Below, piece after piece: positions 5,685-12,292 of a stretch of DNA of 13,619 nucleotides; position 1 is the stretch's first letter, and each line of letters begins with the position of its first letter. The position numbers and the translations under genes were made by a program. Source of the DNA: Candidatus Falkowbacteria bacterium CG10_big_fil_rev_8_21_14_0_10_44_15. GTDB taxonomy: Bacteria > Patescibacteriota > Patescibacteriia > Patescibacteriales > XYC2-FULL-47-12. The stretch lies in contig PFAT01000044.1 in assembly GCA_002773575.1 (NCBI GenBank), forward strand, positions 1-13,619, written 5' to 3'. The notes under the pieces were generated by a model that searched no databases, was not told where the DNA came from, and saw only the letters and a program-made list of their open reading frames with translations.

Positions 5685-6902
5685 ATGACAAAAATAACAA
5701 CTGACGAAAATTTAATTGAAAAATTTTTAACGCGGGGAGTGGAACGAATTTACCCGAGCGTTGACGCGTTGCGCCAGAAATTAATGAGCGGCGAGCGTCT
5801 GCGCGTTTATCAGGGTTTCGATCCGACCGGACCGTATCTGCACGTCGGACACGCCATCGGCATCCGCGCCTTGCGCATTTTGCAGGAACTGGGGCACGAA
5901 GTTATTTTTTTAGTCGGCGATTATACGGCTAAAGTAGGCGACCCGGACAAAGACACGACGCGCGCGATATTATCCGACGCAATTATCAAAAAAAATATGG
6001 CGGGGTGGAAAAAGCAAGCGGCGCAGTTAATTGATTTTACCGGCAAAAATCCGGTGCGCTTTGAACGAAATTACACCTGGCTTTCCAAATTAAAGCCGGA
6101 AGACGTGATTAGGCTTTTGTCGCAGATGACGCTGCAGCAAACTTTAGCGCGCAGTTTATTTAAGAAACGCTTGGATGAAGATGAGGAAATTTATTTGCAG
6201 GAATTGTTATATCCATTAATGCAAGGTTACGATTCGGTTGCCATGAAGGTGGACATAGAAATCGGCGGCGCCGACCAGACTTTTAACATGCTCGTCGGCC
6301 GTGATTTATGCAAAAGCTATTTAGAAAAAGAAAAGTTTGTGCGCACTCATAAAATGATGGATGCGCCGGACGGACGGACGATGAGCAAAACTAAAGGCAA
6401 CGGAATTAACTTAGGCGACAGCGCCGAAGATATGTACGGCAAAGCGATGTCGTATCCGGATTCGGCGATTGCAAGCGGATTGGAACTCCTAACCGATATT
6501 TCTATGGCGGTTATTAAAGAAATCGGCAATAGCCTTACCAGAGGAGAAAATCCGATGCAATACAAAAAAATGATGGCGTTTGAAATAGTAAAGACAATAA
6601 AAGGGAAAGCTGCCGCGCAAAAGGCGCAAGCTTATTTTGCCAATACGGTGCAAAAGAAAGAAACGCCAAGCGAAATTACGAATTACGAATTACGAATTAC
6701 GAATATTAATATTGTTGATTTGCTGGTTGAAGTTAAGCTGGCGGCTTCCAAAAGCGAGGCGCGGAGATTAATTGAGCAGGGGGGAATAAAAGTTGACGGC
6801 GAAGTTGTCAAAGATGTAAACAAAATAATAGAGATCACAAAAGATGGAGTTTTAATTCAGAGAGGGAAAAGGCAATTTGTTAAAATTTTTGCAAAAAAAT
6901 AA
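5685..6902 (+). CDS. tyrS: Tyrosyl-tRNA synthetase
   Basis: 405 aa. It charges tRNA-Tyr in the cytoplasm. Class Ic landmarks: Y42-x-G-F-D-P-T-G then the HIGH-type motif H53-V-G-H56, VGDYTAKVGDPD, the tyrosine/adenylate-site region ..QGYDS...IGGADQ.FN, and a KMSKS-type loop T232-M-S-K-T236 followed by KGN. An alpha-helical anticodon domain (about 245-330) is followed by a C-terminal S4 RNA-binding domain (about 345-400, ASKSEARRLIEQGGIKVDG). ATG 5685 follows the acetyltransferase TAA by 1 nt. The linker between the anticodon and S4 domains contains ITNYELRITN (331-340), encoded by a 28-bp 7-mer array identical to the one in valS. The gene ends 32 nt before the stop of a convergent small membrane gene; the hairpin between them terminates the opposite strand. 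Confidence 0.97.
   Translation: MTKITTDENLIEKFLTRGVERIYPSVDALRQKLMSGERLRVYQGFDPTGPYLHVGHAIGIRALRILQELGHEVIFLVGDYTAKVGDPDKDTTRAILSDAIIKKNMAGWKKQAAQLIDFTGKNPVRFERNYTWLSKLKPEDVIRLLSQMTLQQTLARSLFKKRLDEDEEIYLQELLYPLMQGYDSVAMKVDIEIGGADQTFNMLVGRDLCKSYLEKEKFVRTHKMMDAPDGRTMSKTKGNGINLGDSAEDMYGKAMSYPDSAIASGLELLTDISMAVIKEIGNSLTRGENPMQYKKMMAFEIVKTIKGKAAAQKAQAYFANTVQKKETPSEITNYELRITNINIVDLLVEVKLAASKSEARRLIEQGGIKVDGEVVKDVNKIIEITKDGVLIQRGKRQFVKIFAKK
6675..6702 (+). repeat. (attacga)x4 array inside tyrS
   Basis: Four exact copies of attacga, 28 bp, starting on a codon boundary, giving ITNYELRITN in the linker before the S4 domain. Unit, copy number, phase and peptide are the same as at 3779-3806 in valS, while the immediate flanks differ (aca-ta/ttaaaa against gcga/attaat). 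Confidence 0.95.
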
Positions 6903-6928
6903 GGCCCGGCGGGAGTAAGCCGCTGGGC
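6893..6928 (-). terminator. Intrinsic terminator of the small membrane gene
   Basis: On the minus strand GCCCAGCGG (6928-6920) pairs with CCGCCGGGC (6912-6904), 9 bp with one G-U and a 7-nt loop. It is followed by cTTATTTTTTT (plus A-run 6893-6899). The T-run overlaps the last codons of tyrS. On the plus strand the hairpin has no T-run, so it does not clearly serve tyrS. Confidence 0.75.
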
Positions 6929-6934
6929 TGGGGG

Positions 6935-7177
6935 TTAGTCTTGGCGGTTAGGCGGGCGCGCCGGTTTACTGAAGAGATAGAAAAATAACCCAAAAACCGC
7001 CAAAGCAATTATTAAAATAATTACATTTGTTTTAATAAATGAAACGGTAGTTTGGGCATCGAATTCACCGCGCAAAAACTTGTAGAACGGATATCCGCCC
7101 AAGCCGAGCAACAAGAACTTACATAACAAAAGTGAAAGGAGCATTCTTGGCGAAAGGAGTAATTTTAATAGGTACAT
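6935..7177 (-). CDS. Small two-helix membrane protein
   Basis: 80 aa, no family recognised. Two hydrophobic segments: about 12-30 (LLSLLLCKFLLLGLGG, after a short basic start) and 51-70 (NVIILIIALAVFGLFFYLFS). They are separated by an aromatic/charged stretch YPFYKFLRGEFDAQ, and the C-terminal tail KPARPPNRQD is basic and proline-rich. I accept it as real because it has the best expression signals in the window: AGGAGG 8 nt before the ATG, a TTGACA-17-TATCCT promoter 26 nt further up, and an intrinsic terminator just after its stop. It converges on tyrS (32 nt between the stops) and diverges from argS. The short insert and two helices suggest a hairpin membrane protein; its role is unknown. 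Confidence 0.8.
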   Translation of the reverse strand: MYLLKLLLSPRMLLSLLLCKFLLLGLGGYPFYKFLRGEFDAQTTVSFIKTNVIILIIALAVFGLFFYLFSKPARPPNRQD

Positions 7178-7185
7178 TGCTAAAA

Positions 7186-7191
7186 CCTCCT
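7186..7191 (-). promoter_or_regulatory. Strong Shine-Dalgarno of the small membrane gene
   Basis: AGGAGG on the minus strand, 8 nt before ATG 7177. Most genes in this window have no recognisable SD, so this full match stands out and decides the start. Confidence 0.85.
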
Positions 7192-7209
7192 ACAAAGATC
7201 AATGATTAA

Positions 7210-7238
7210 AGGATACAATTAGATTATTTAATTGTCAA
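7210..7238 (-). promoter_or_regulatory. Sigma-70-type promoter, minus strand
   Basis: TTGACA (minus strand, plus coordinates 7233-7238), exactly 17 nt, then TATCCT (7210-7215). It drives the small membrane gene. Its -35 box ends 1 nt before the argS ATG. On the plus strand TACAAT at 7214-7219 is a possible argS -10 that overlaps this -10, so the two promoters may exclude each other. Confidence 0.75.
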
Positions 7239-7239
7239 A

Positions 7240-8979
7240 ATGGCTTACGCGATTTCTAAAATTAAACGGCGTTTAGTCGACGCCGTAAACAAAGCCGGCG
7301 GGCAAAAAATTGCGGATGTCGTTGATTTGACCGTGCCGCCGAATCCGGAAATGGGCGATTTTAGTTTTGCTTGCTTTAATTTGGCAAAAAAGAAAAAAAC
7401 GAATCCGGCGCAGATTGCCGCCGAGCTGGCAAGCAAAATCAAGCCTGACGCAACGCTGAAAGAAATAAAAGCGGTCGGGCCGTATCTTAATTTTAGTTTG
7501 CAGCCAAAAAAGCTGGCGCAAGGCGTATTGACTGAAGTTAAAGAAAGTTACGGCCAAATAAATTTAGGCAAAAAGAAAAAGGTCATCGTGGAGTACGCTT
7601 GCCCCAACGTCAATAAAGCATTCCACATCGGCCATCTGCGTAACATCGTCACCGGCGAGTCAATCATCAGGTTATTGGAAAATTGCGGCTACAAAGTTAT
7701 CAGGGTAAATTATCAGGGCGACGTGGGCATGCACATCGCTAAAAGCGTCTGGGGAATTTTGCAGGCAGAACCGGAATTTATAAAAATTAAGAGAGAATCT
7801 TTAGCCAAACGAATTGTCTTTTTAGGCAAAGCGTACGCGGCCGGCGCGCGCGCCTATGAAGAAAATAAACAGGCGGAAGCGGAAATTAACGAGCTGAACC
7901 GGCGCCTTTACGCCCAAGACCCGGCAATCATGCCGGTTTGGAAAATAGCGCGGCAGTGGAGTTTGCAGTATTTTGAAACGATATATCAGCGCGTTCGTTC
8001 ACGGTTTAATTACTATTTTTTTGAGTCCGAGGTGGCCGCGCGCGGCGTGGAAATAGTGAGAAAGAATTTAGCCAAAGGTATTTTTAAAACATCGGAAGGC
8101 GCGGTGATTTTTCCCGGCGGCGAACATGGTTTGCACGACCGCGTATTTATCAATTCAGCTGGTTTTCCCACCTACGAAGCCAAGGACTTGGCCTTGGCGG
8201 AAAATTGGTTTAAAAAAATAAAACCAAGTTTAGCGATTCACGTCGTGGGCAAAGAACAAACTGAATATTTCAAAGTTGTTTTTAAAGCGCTGGAGTACAC
8301 TTTGCCGCCGAGCAAAGGAAAAGAGCGGCACGTCGCCTATGGCTGGGTGCATTTAAAGGGGGGAAAAATGAGTTCGCGTTTAGGCAACGTAGTGACCGGC
8401 GAGGATTTACTTTCCGTTGTCAGCGGAGAAATAAAAAAATTATCTAAAACCAGCGCGGTGAAAAATAAACCAAAGCTGGTGGAAGAAATAACGCTTGCGG
8501 CCGTTAAGTACGCCATGCTTAAAGGGGGCGTGGAAAAAGATATTGCCTTTAACATGGAAGAGTCAGTAAGTTTGTCTGGCAACAGCGGGCCGTATTTATT
8601 GTACACATACGCGCGGATTAAGAGCATTATCAAAAAAGCAAAAAAACTAAAAAGCAAAAAAACCCCGCAGGACAAGCCTACGGGGCAAGCAAAAAAACAA
8701 AGCGATTTTATAGTGCGTGATGATGAAAAACAATTGCTGTTGAAATTAGCGCTGTTCCCGGAAATCACGCAGGCGGCGGCGGAAAAGTATGACCCGTCAA
8801 TTATTGCTAAATATTTATTTGAGTTGGCGCAAAGTTTTAACGATTACTATCATCGCGTGCCGGTATTAAAAGCGCCGGAAACCGAGCGGGAATTTCGGCT
8901 GGCTTTAATTAACGCCATTGCGTTAGTTTTAAAAAAAGGAGTTGAGTTGTTGGGGTTTGAAACGGTAGAGAGGATGTGA
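7240..8979 (+). CDS. argS: Arginyl-tRNA synthetase
   Basis: 579 aa, normal size. It charges tRNA-Arg; this class I enzyme needs bound tRNA for amino-acid activation. Domains in order: an N-terminal ArgRS 'Add' tRNA-recognition domain (about 1-90, with PPNPEMGDFSFACF), catalytic core with H129-I-G-H132 (..VNKAFHIGHLRN), KMSKS-type K376-M-S-S-R380 followed by LGNVVTGEDLL, and a C-terminal DALR anticodon domain (about 485-579, ending at the common ..LLGFETVERM). ATG 7240 is chosen by the conserved N-terminus; no SD is visible, in contrast to its divergent neighbour. A Lys-rich stretch with a palindrome-encoded segment (TPQDKPTGQ, about 474-482) sits between the catalytic core and the DALR domain. 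TGA stop. Downstream are an AT-only inverted repeat and a terminator. Confidence 0.97.
   Translation: MAYAISKIKRRLVDAVNKAGGQKIADVVDLTVPPNPEMGDFSFACFNLAKKKKTNPAQIAAELASKIKPDATLKEIKAVGPYLNFSLQPKKLAQGVLTEVKESYGQINLGKKKKVIVEYACPNVNKAFHIGHLRNIVTGESIIRLLENCGYKVIRVNYQGDVGMHIAKSVWGILQAEPEFIKIKRESLAKRIVFLGKAYAAGARAYEENKQAEAEINELNRRLYAQDPAIMPVWKIARQWSLQYFETIYQRVRSRFNYYFFESEVAARGVEIVRKNLAKGIFKTSEGAVIFPGGEHGLHDRVFINSAGFPTYEAKDLALAENWFKKIKPSLAIHVVGKEQTEYFKVVFKALEYTLPPSKGKERHVAYGWVHLKGGKMSSRLGNVVTGEDLLSVVSGEIKKLSKTSAVKNKPKLVEEITLAAVKYAMLKGGVEKDIAFNMEESVSLSGNSGPYLLYTYARIKSIIKKAKKLKSKKTPQDKPTGQAKKQSDFIVRDDEKQLLLKLALFPEITQAAAEKYDPSIIAKYLFELAQSFNDYYHRVPVLKAPETEREFRLALINAIALVLKKGVELLGFETVERM
8663..8685 (+). repeat. 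Palindromic element inside argS
   Basis: CCCCGCAGG (8663-8671) and CCTACGGGG (8677-8685) form a 9-bp stem with one mismatch and a 5-nt loop. It lies in an A-rich stretch that repeats aagcaaaaaaac three times (around 8636, 8652 and 8687). On the minus strand the hairpin is followed by T7, so it has the shape of a terminator placed inside a coding region. It is read through in frame as TPQDKPTGQ in the linker before the DALR domain. Confidence 0.7.
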
Positions 8980-9009
8980 AAGATAGAAACGTTAAAATAT
9001 AAATTATCG

Positions 9010-9048
9010 TTTTAATAAAATTTTAGAAACAATAAAATTTTATTAAAA
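9010..9048. repeat. Perfect 16-bp AT-only inverted repeat
   Basis: TTTTAATAAAATTTTA (9010-9025) and its exact complement (9033-9048) flank gaaacaa. No G or C occurs in the stem, so it is a poor terminator. It could be a protein-binding operator, a bidirectional processing site or a cruciform. Confidence 0.75.
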
Positions 9049-9067
9049 ACAAAATGGTTATTCTTAG

Positions 9068-9098
9068 AAAGCATATTATATAAACATGCTTTTTATTT
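9068..9098 (+). terminator. Putative intrinsic terminator after argS
   Basis: AAAGCAT (9068-9074) pairs with ATGCTTT (9086-9092) around an 11-nt AT loop, followed by TTATTTT. The stem is short and AT-rich, so strength is uncertain. It lies 89 nt after the argS stop and before the next promoter. Confidence 0.5.
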
Positions 9099-9114
9099 TG
9101 ACTAATACATCGCG

Positions 9115-9143
9115 TTGATGTTTTTGTTGCAAAATGATACAAT
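9115..9143 (+). promoter_or_regulatory. Promoter of the HTH-Fic gene
   Basis: TTGATG (9115-9120), exactly 17 nt, then TACAAT (9138-9143) preceded by TGA, giving an extended -10. The predicted start near 9150 leaves an AT-rich leader of about 35 nt without SD. Confidence 0.65.
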
Positions 9144-9184
9144 TAGTATAAATAAATGCAACATTATTTTTTTAACTATTTTTT

Positions 9185-10270
9185 ATGTTAAAATTAAACA
9201 AAAGACGGAATGCCATTTTGAGTTTTATTCAAAATAATCAACCTGTTTCCACCAGCCAGATTGGTCGTTATTTAACGCATGACTGGGAAGAAACTGTTTC
9301 GCGCGCCACTATCATCAGAGACATTAATGAATTATTGCGCGTCAAAGCGATAAAAAGACAGGGGGCGGGCAGAGGCGCGCGTTATAGCGAGTCGTTAGAA
9401 AACACACTCTTAAAACACATTGACGTTAATGGTTATTTTGCGCGCGAGCTAGAACAGAGGATAATAGCGTTCCCTCGGTTTAATTTTAAGATTTTTTCTG
9501 CTTTAAATGATAGCTTGTTTTCCCGCCAAGAATTGAAAGAGCTGACGGATACAAACATAAACTACCAAAAAAACGCCTCCTCTTTAAGCCCGGTGATATT
9601 AAAAAAAGAGTTAGAGCGGCTGACGATAGAATTAAGCTGGAAGTCGTCGCAGATAGAAGGCAATACCTATTCATTGATTGATACGGAAGTTTTAATTAAA
9701 GAGAATAAAGAGGCGGCCGGTCACACCAAAGAAGAAGCAACTATGATTTTAAATCATAAGCAAGCGCTGGATTATGCCGTCAGCAATAAAAGTTTTTTTA
9801 AAAAAATTACACTAAGGCAAATTGAAAACATGCACCGGCTGATAATTTCCGGCTTAAACATTAATTACGGATTGAGAAAAAACTTAGTCGGCATCACCGG
9901 CACTAATTATCGCCCCTTGGATAACCAGTATCAAATCCGGGAAGCGATGGAGAAATTAACGGCGGGCATTAATAGAGCCAAACAGCCGTTGGCCAAAGCG
10001 CTCATGGCCGCACTGATGATTTCGTATATTCAGCCGTTTGAAGACGGCAATAAAAGGACTGCACGTTTGTTAGCTAACGCTATTTTATTGGCGTTTGATT
10101 ATTGTCCGCTGTCTTATCGCGGCATTAACGAAAGCGACTACAAAAAGGCTTTGATTTTATTCTACGAGCAAAATAGCGCTGTTTTTTTTAAAGCATTATT
10201 CGTTGAGCAGTTTAAATTCGCGGTCGATAGTTATTTCAGGGGAAACGCCGGCGCGAAGACGGAAGGATGA
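9185..10270 (+). CDS. Winged-helix/Fic-domain protein with Gln in place of the catalytic His
   Basis: 361 aa. Fic enzymes usually transfer AMP (or another phosphate-linked group) to a Ser/Thr/Tyr of a target protein. Residues 1-70 look like a winged-helix DNA-binding domain (RRNAILSFIQ...STSQIGRYL...SRATIIRDINELLRVKAI). A linker follows, then S154-S-Q-I-E158-G-N, which fits the inhibitory (S/T)xxxE(G/N) helix of class II Fic proteins, then HRLIISGLN..YG.. and the flap LVGITGTNYRPLD. The core motif, usually HPFxDGNxRxxR, reads Q283-P-F-E-D-G-N-K-R-T-A-R294: Gln (codon CAG) replaces the catalytic His while all other motif residues are kept. Inferred: weak or altered catalysis, or a conserved non-canonical subfamily. 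The HTH-Fic fusion suggests a regulator, possibly autoregulated. It has its own promoter. No antitoxin gene is adjacent; the inhibitory motif is built in. Confidence 0.88.
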   Translation: MLKLNKRRNAILSFIQNNQPVSTSQIGRYLTHDWEETVSRATIIRDINELLRVKAIKRQGAGRGARYSESLENTLLKHIDVNGYFARELEQRIIAFPRFNFKIFSALNDSLFSRQELKELTDTNINYQKNASSLSPVILKKELERLTIELSWKSSQIEGNTYSLIDTEVLIKENKEAAGHTKEEATMILNHKQALDYAVSNKSFFKKITLRQIENMHRLIISGLNINYGLRKNLVGITGTNYRPLDNQYQIREAMEKLTAGINRAKQPLAKALMAALMISYIQPFEDGNKRTARLLANAILLAFDYCPLSYRGINESDYKKALILFYEQNSAVFFKALFVEQFKFAVDSYFRGNAGAKTEG

Positions 10271-10340
10271 TGAAAGGCAATTGACTATCACGCTATTGAG
10301 GATTAAGTTTTAACTATAAATAGCATAACAGTTAAACAAT

Positions 10341-10874
10341 ATGAAATCACTTAAATTTATAATTTTAATTTTCTCTTTCGCCGCTATCAGCGCGGCTGTT
10401 TCAGGGTGTTCGCTAAAGTTTTGGCAGAAGCCGATTAATCCGCCGGTTACAAAAAATGGGGGAAACGCAACAGCCACTTCTACTGAAGAAATTGATGTGA
10501 GTGATTGGTTGACGTATCGGAATGAGGAGTATGGGTTTGAGGTGAAGTATCCGGAGGAGTGGGTATATAATGAATATAGAAAAGGTGAACCAAAACAAGA
10601 CCCCACTTTAAGCGATTTACTTGTTGAATTTTATGATTCATCTGATAATTTTAAATTCTTTTTAGTTGTCAGTGATGATCAAAAACAAGTAGTTGCTTCT
10701 AATGCTCAAACAGTGGTTACGGAGAATGGTGTTGTTGCTCAAAAAATTGATAATCAAACAAGAATTCATTTTATAATAAATTCAGATATGTACAGAATTA
10801 CCTTAAACGGAGTTAAGCCAATTCAAAATGAAATGATAAATGCTATTTTTTTAACTTTTAAGTTAATCAATTGA
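10341..10874 (+). CDS. Lipoprotein with a YGFEVKYP-type domain
   Basis: 177 aa. The N-terminus is a lipoprotein signal: K2/K5, hydrophobic 6-18, lipobox V20-S-G-C23, so mature Cys23 would be lipidated and the protein surface-anchored. A short Asn/Thr/Ser/Pro linker (about 31-50) is followed by a conserved block DVSDWLTYRNEEYGFEVKYP and EEW (about 52-74), then a mixed beta-rich domain to the end. The block is nearly the same in the protein at 12293-12973, so the two are paralogs. I associate this sequence pattern with secreted proteins of Patescibacteria, where its function is not known to me. No SD. It is followed by an M23 peptidase gene 98 nt downstream, suggesting an envelope role. Confidence 0.8.
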   Translation: MKSLKFIILIFSFAAISAAVSGCSLKFWQKPINPPVTKNGGNATATSTEEIDVSDWLTYRNEEYGFEVKYPEEWVYNEYRKGEPKQDPTLSDLLVEFYDSSDNFKFFLVVSDDQKQVVASNAQTVVTENGVVAQKIDNQTRIHFIINSDMYRITLNGVKPIQNEMINAIFLTFKLIN

Positions 10875-10890
10875 ACTTATTGGCACTTAG

Positions 10891-10932
10891 GTGAGCTTTA
10901 TAACTCACTTATAGTGATAACAAGTCACTAAG
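10891..10932 (+). other. Two weak hairpins between lipoprotein and M23 gene
   Basis: GTGAG/CTCAC (10891-10895 with 10904-10908), and CTTAtAGTGA with TCACTAAG (10908-10932) followed by ATTGTTCTTT. The second may act as a weak terminator or as part of the leader of the M23 gene. Neither is strong. Confidence 0.3.
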
Positions 10933-10957
10933 ATTGTTCTTTACAAAATTCATACTC

Positions 10958-10963
10958 GGAGGT
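10958..10963 (+). promoter_or_regulatory. Shine-Dalgarno deciding the M23 start
   Basis: GGAGGT, 9 nt before ATG 10973. The open frame extends to a TTG at 10934, but no SD precedes that codon, and the N-terminus from 10973 has signal-peptide form. Confidence 0.8.
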
Positions 10964-10972
10964 AACACCGTC

Positions 10973-12238
10973 ATGAAAGTATCACAGAATATGTTGTACG
11001 ATTTAGTATTATTCATTGGGTTCACTCAATGTTTGGAAGTGAGGGCGGCAGTAAAACGCGCGGACATTCCGGTAGCAACCTATTTCTACATGCCAGTCGG
11101 AGAACGAAACGCTGATTTGCGGAGTGATTTGAAGTGGGAATTTCGCCCCGAAACTAATAGTAATCCAACGTGGGTGTTTCCTGGTTATAATGGAACTACT
11201 AACACCACTGGTTGGTACGTCTTCACCAACTTCAACCAAAATGTCAATTACGATGGTACAGATTATACCAATAGTGAATACCACCCAGGCGAAGATTGGA
11301 ACGGCAACGGCGGCGGTAACACTGATGATGGCCAGCCGGTGTACGCATCGGCGATTGGTAGGGTAATCTATGTTCAAAATACCACCACTACTAGAACCTT
11401 TGGCCGGATGGTGCAAATCGTTCACAAACTGCCAAACGACAGTTATGTGATTACAATGTATGCGCACATGGATCAATTATTGGTCAACGAGGGACAGCTC
11501 GTCTATCCAACAACGCAGATTGGCACGGTTGGCAACACAGGAACAGATGTTGCTCATCTCCACTGGGAAATTAGGAAAGATTCTTTTCTTGATTTGACCA
11601 ACTCGGCGACAATAGGTCTAAAAAACGAAGGAGCCGGTTATACCGCCAATTTTAACCCCACGGCTTGGCCAGCAACAAACACGACATTCATTGCGAATAA
11701 TTACTTACAGCCAAGTTATGTTGTGCAGCAGTACGGCATAGTTGGGAAAGTTAATTTTTTGCAGTCATCCGTCTACCAAAGAGCGTTTGAAGATTGCTTT
11801 TATGCCAACGGCGGCCATGACCGATTCGGGAGTCCATGGAACAACAGTAGTTTCGGCCCGTACGTCCATCCCTGGCCGGACGATGCAAACGACCAAAATG
11901 TCCTCTATCTCCAGGATTTTATAGAGCCGGACGGCCACTGGTGGCAGATAGTGGACAACCCCGCGGCCGGAGCGGCATTCCCGGTGCACGGCCAAATACT
12001 CACCTACTGGCACAATAACTGGGGTTACTCAAACTATGGTTCCCCGAGCAGTAATGAGTATTACGCGACAGGTACAGCGACTGGTCATCAGTTGGTCGTA
12101 CAAACATTCGCGCGCGGCTACATCACCTACGACACGGTAACCGGAGTAGCATACGCCACGACCGAGCCGGATTTCGTCATCGCCGGCGGGCCGGATATTA
12201 CGCCAACGCCAAACCCCGTTTCAGAGACAAAATATTGA
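10973..12238 (+). CDS. Secreted M23 (LytM) metallopeptidase with LGFP-like C-terminal repeats
   Basis: 421 aa from ATG 10973. M23 peptidases are zinc endopeptidases that cut peptidoglycan cross-bridges or stem peptides. The N-terminus (MKVSQN then LYDLVLFIGF, ending ..EVRAA) looks like a signal peptide, cleavage perhaps after about 27. Catalytic motifs are complete: H104-x-x-x-D108 (HPGED), YAHMD with H165, and H195-L-H197; H104, D108 and H197 are the expected zinc ligands. Residues about 250-410 contain two repeats with N/W...FG(or YG)SP...F..G.. spacing (FYANGGHDRFGSP.. and HNNWGYSNYGSP..VQTFARGYI), like LGFP cell-wall-binding repeats. The tail is low complexity (TPTPNPVSETKY). Inferred: an extracellular or surface hydrolase for own-wall remodelling or host-cell interaction. 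A second M23 gene lies about 0.8 kb downstream. Confidence 0.92.
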   Translation: MKVSQNMLYDLVLFIGFTQCLEVRAAVKRADIPVATYFYMPVGERNADLRSDLKWEFRPETNSNPTWVFPGYNGTTNTTGWYVFTNFNQNVNYDGTDYTNSEYHPGEDWNGNGGGNTDDGQPVYASAIGRVIYVQNTTTTRTFGRMVQIVHKLPNDSYVITMYAHMDQLLVNEGQLVYPTTQIGTVGNTGTDVAHLHWEIRKDSFLDLTNSATIGLKNEGAGYTANFNPTAWPATNTTFIANNYLQPSYVVQQYGIVGKVNFLQSSVYQRAFEDCFYANGGHDRFGSPWNNSSFGPYVHPWPDDANDQNVLYLQDFIEPDGHWWQIVDNPAAGAAFPVHGQILTYWHNNWGYSNYGSPSSNEYYATGTATGHQLVVQTFARGYITYDTVTGVAYATTEPDFVIAGGPDITPTPNPVSETKY

Positions 12239-12279
12239 TTTCCCCCCGGTTTCAGCGTAGGCTGAAAGCAGAGGGAAAT
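12238..12279. repeat. Nested inverted repeat after the M23 gene
   Basis: Outer arms ATTTCCC/GGGAAAT (12238-12244 with 12273-12279) enclose a perfect inner hairpin TTTCAGC-gtag-GCTGAAA (12250-12267). It begins on the last base of the M23 stop. No T-run follows on the plus strand, so it looks like a dispersed palindromic element or processing site, not a standard terminator. Confidence 0.65.
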
Positions 12280-12292
12280 TAACGTAAACTAT

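Noticed and set aside
10934..10972. TTG start extending the first M23 protein by 13 codons
   Set aside because: GGAGGT lies at the right distance from ATG 10973, and the protein from there begins with a signal peptide.
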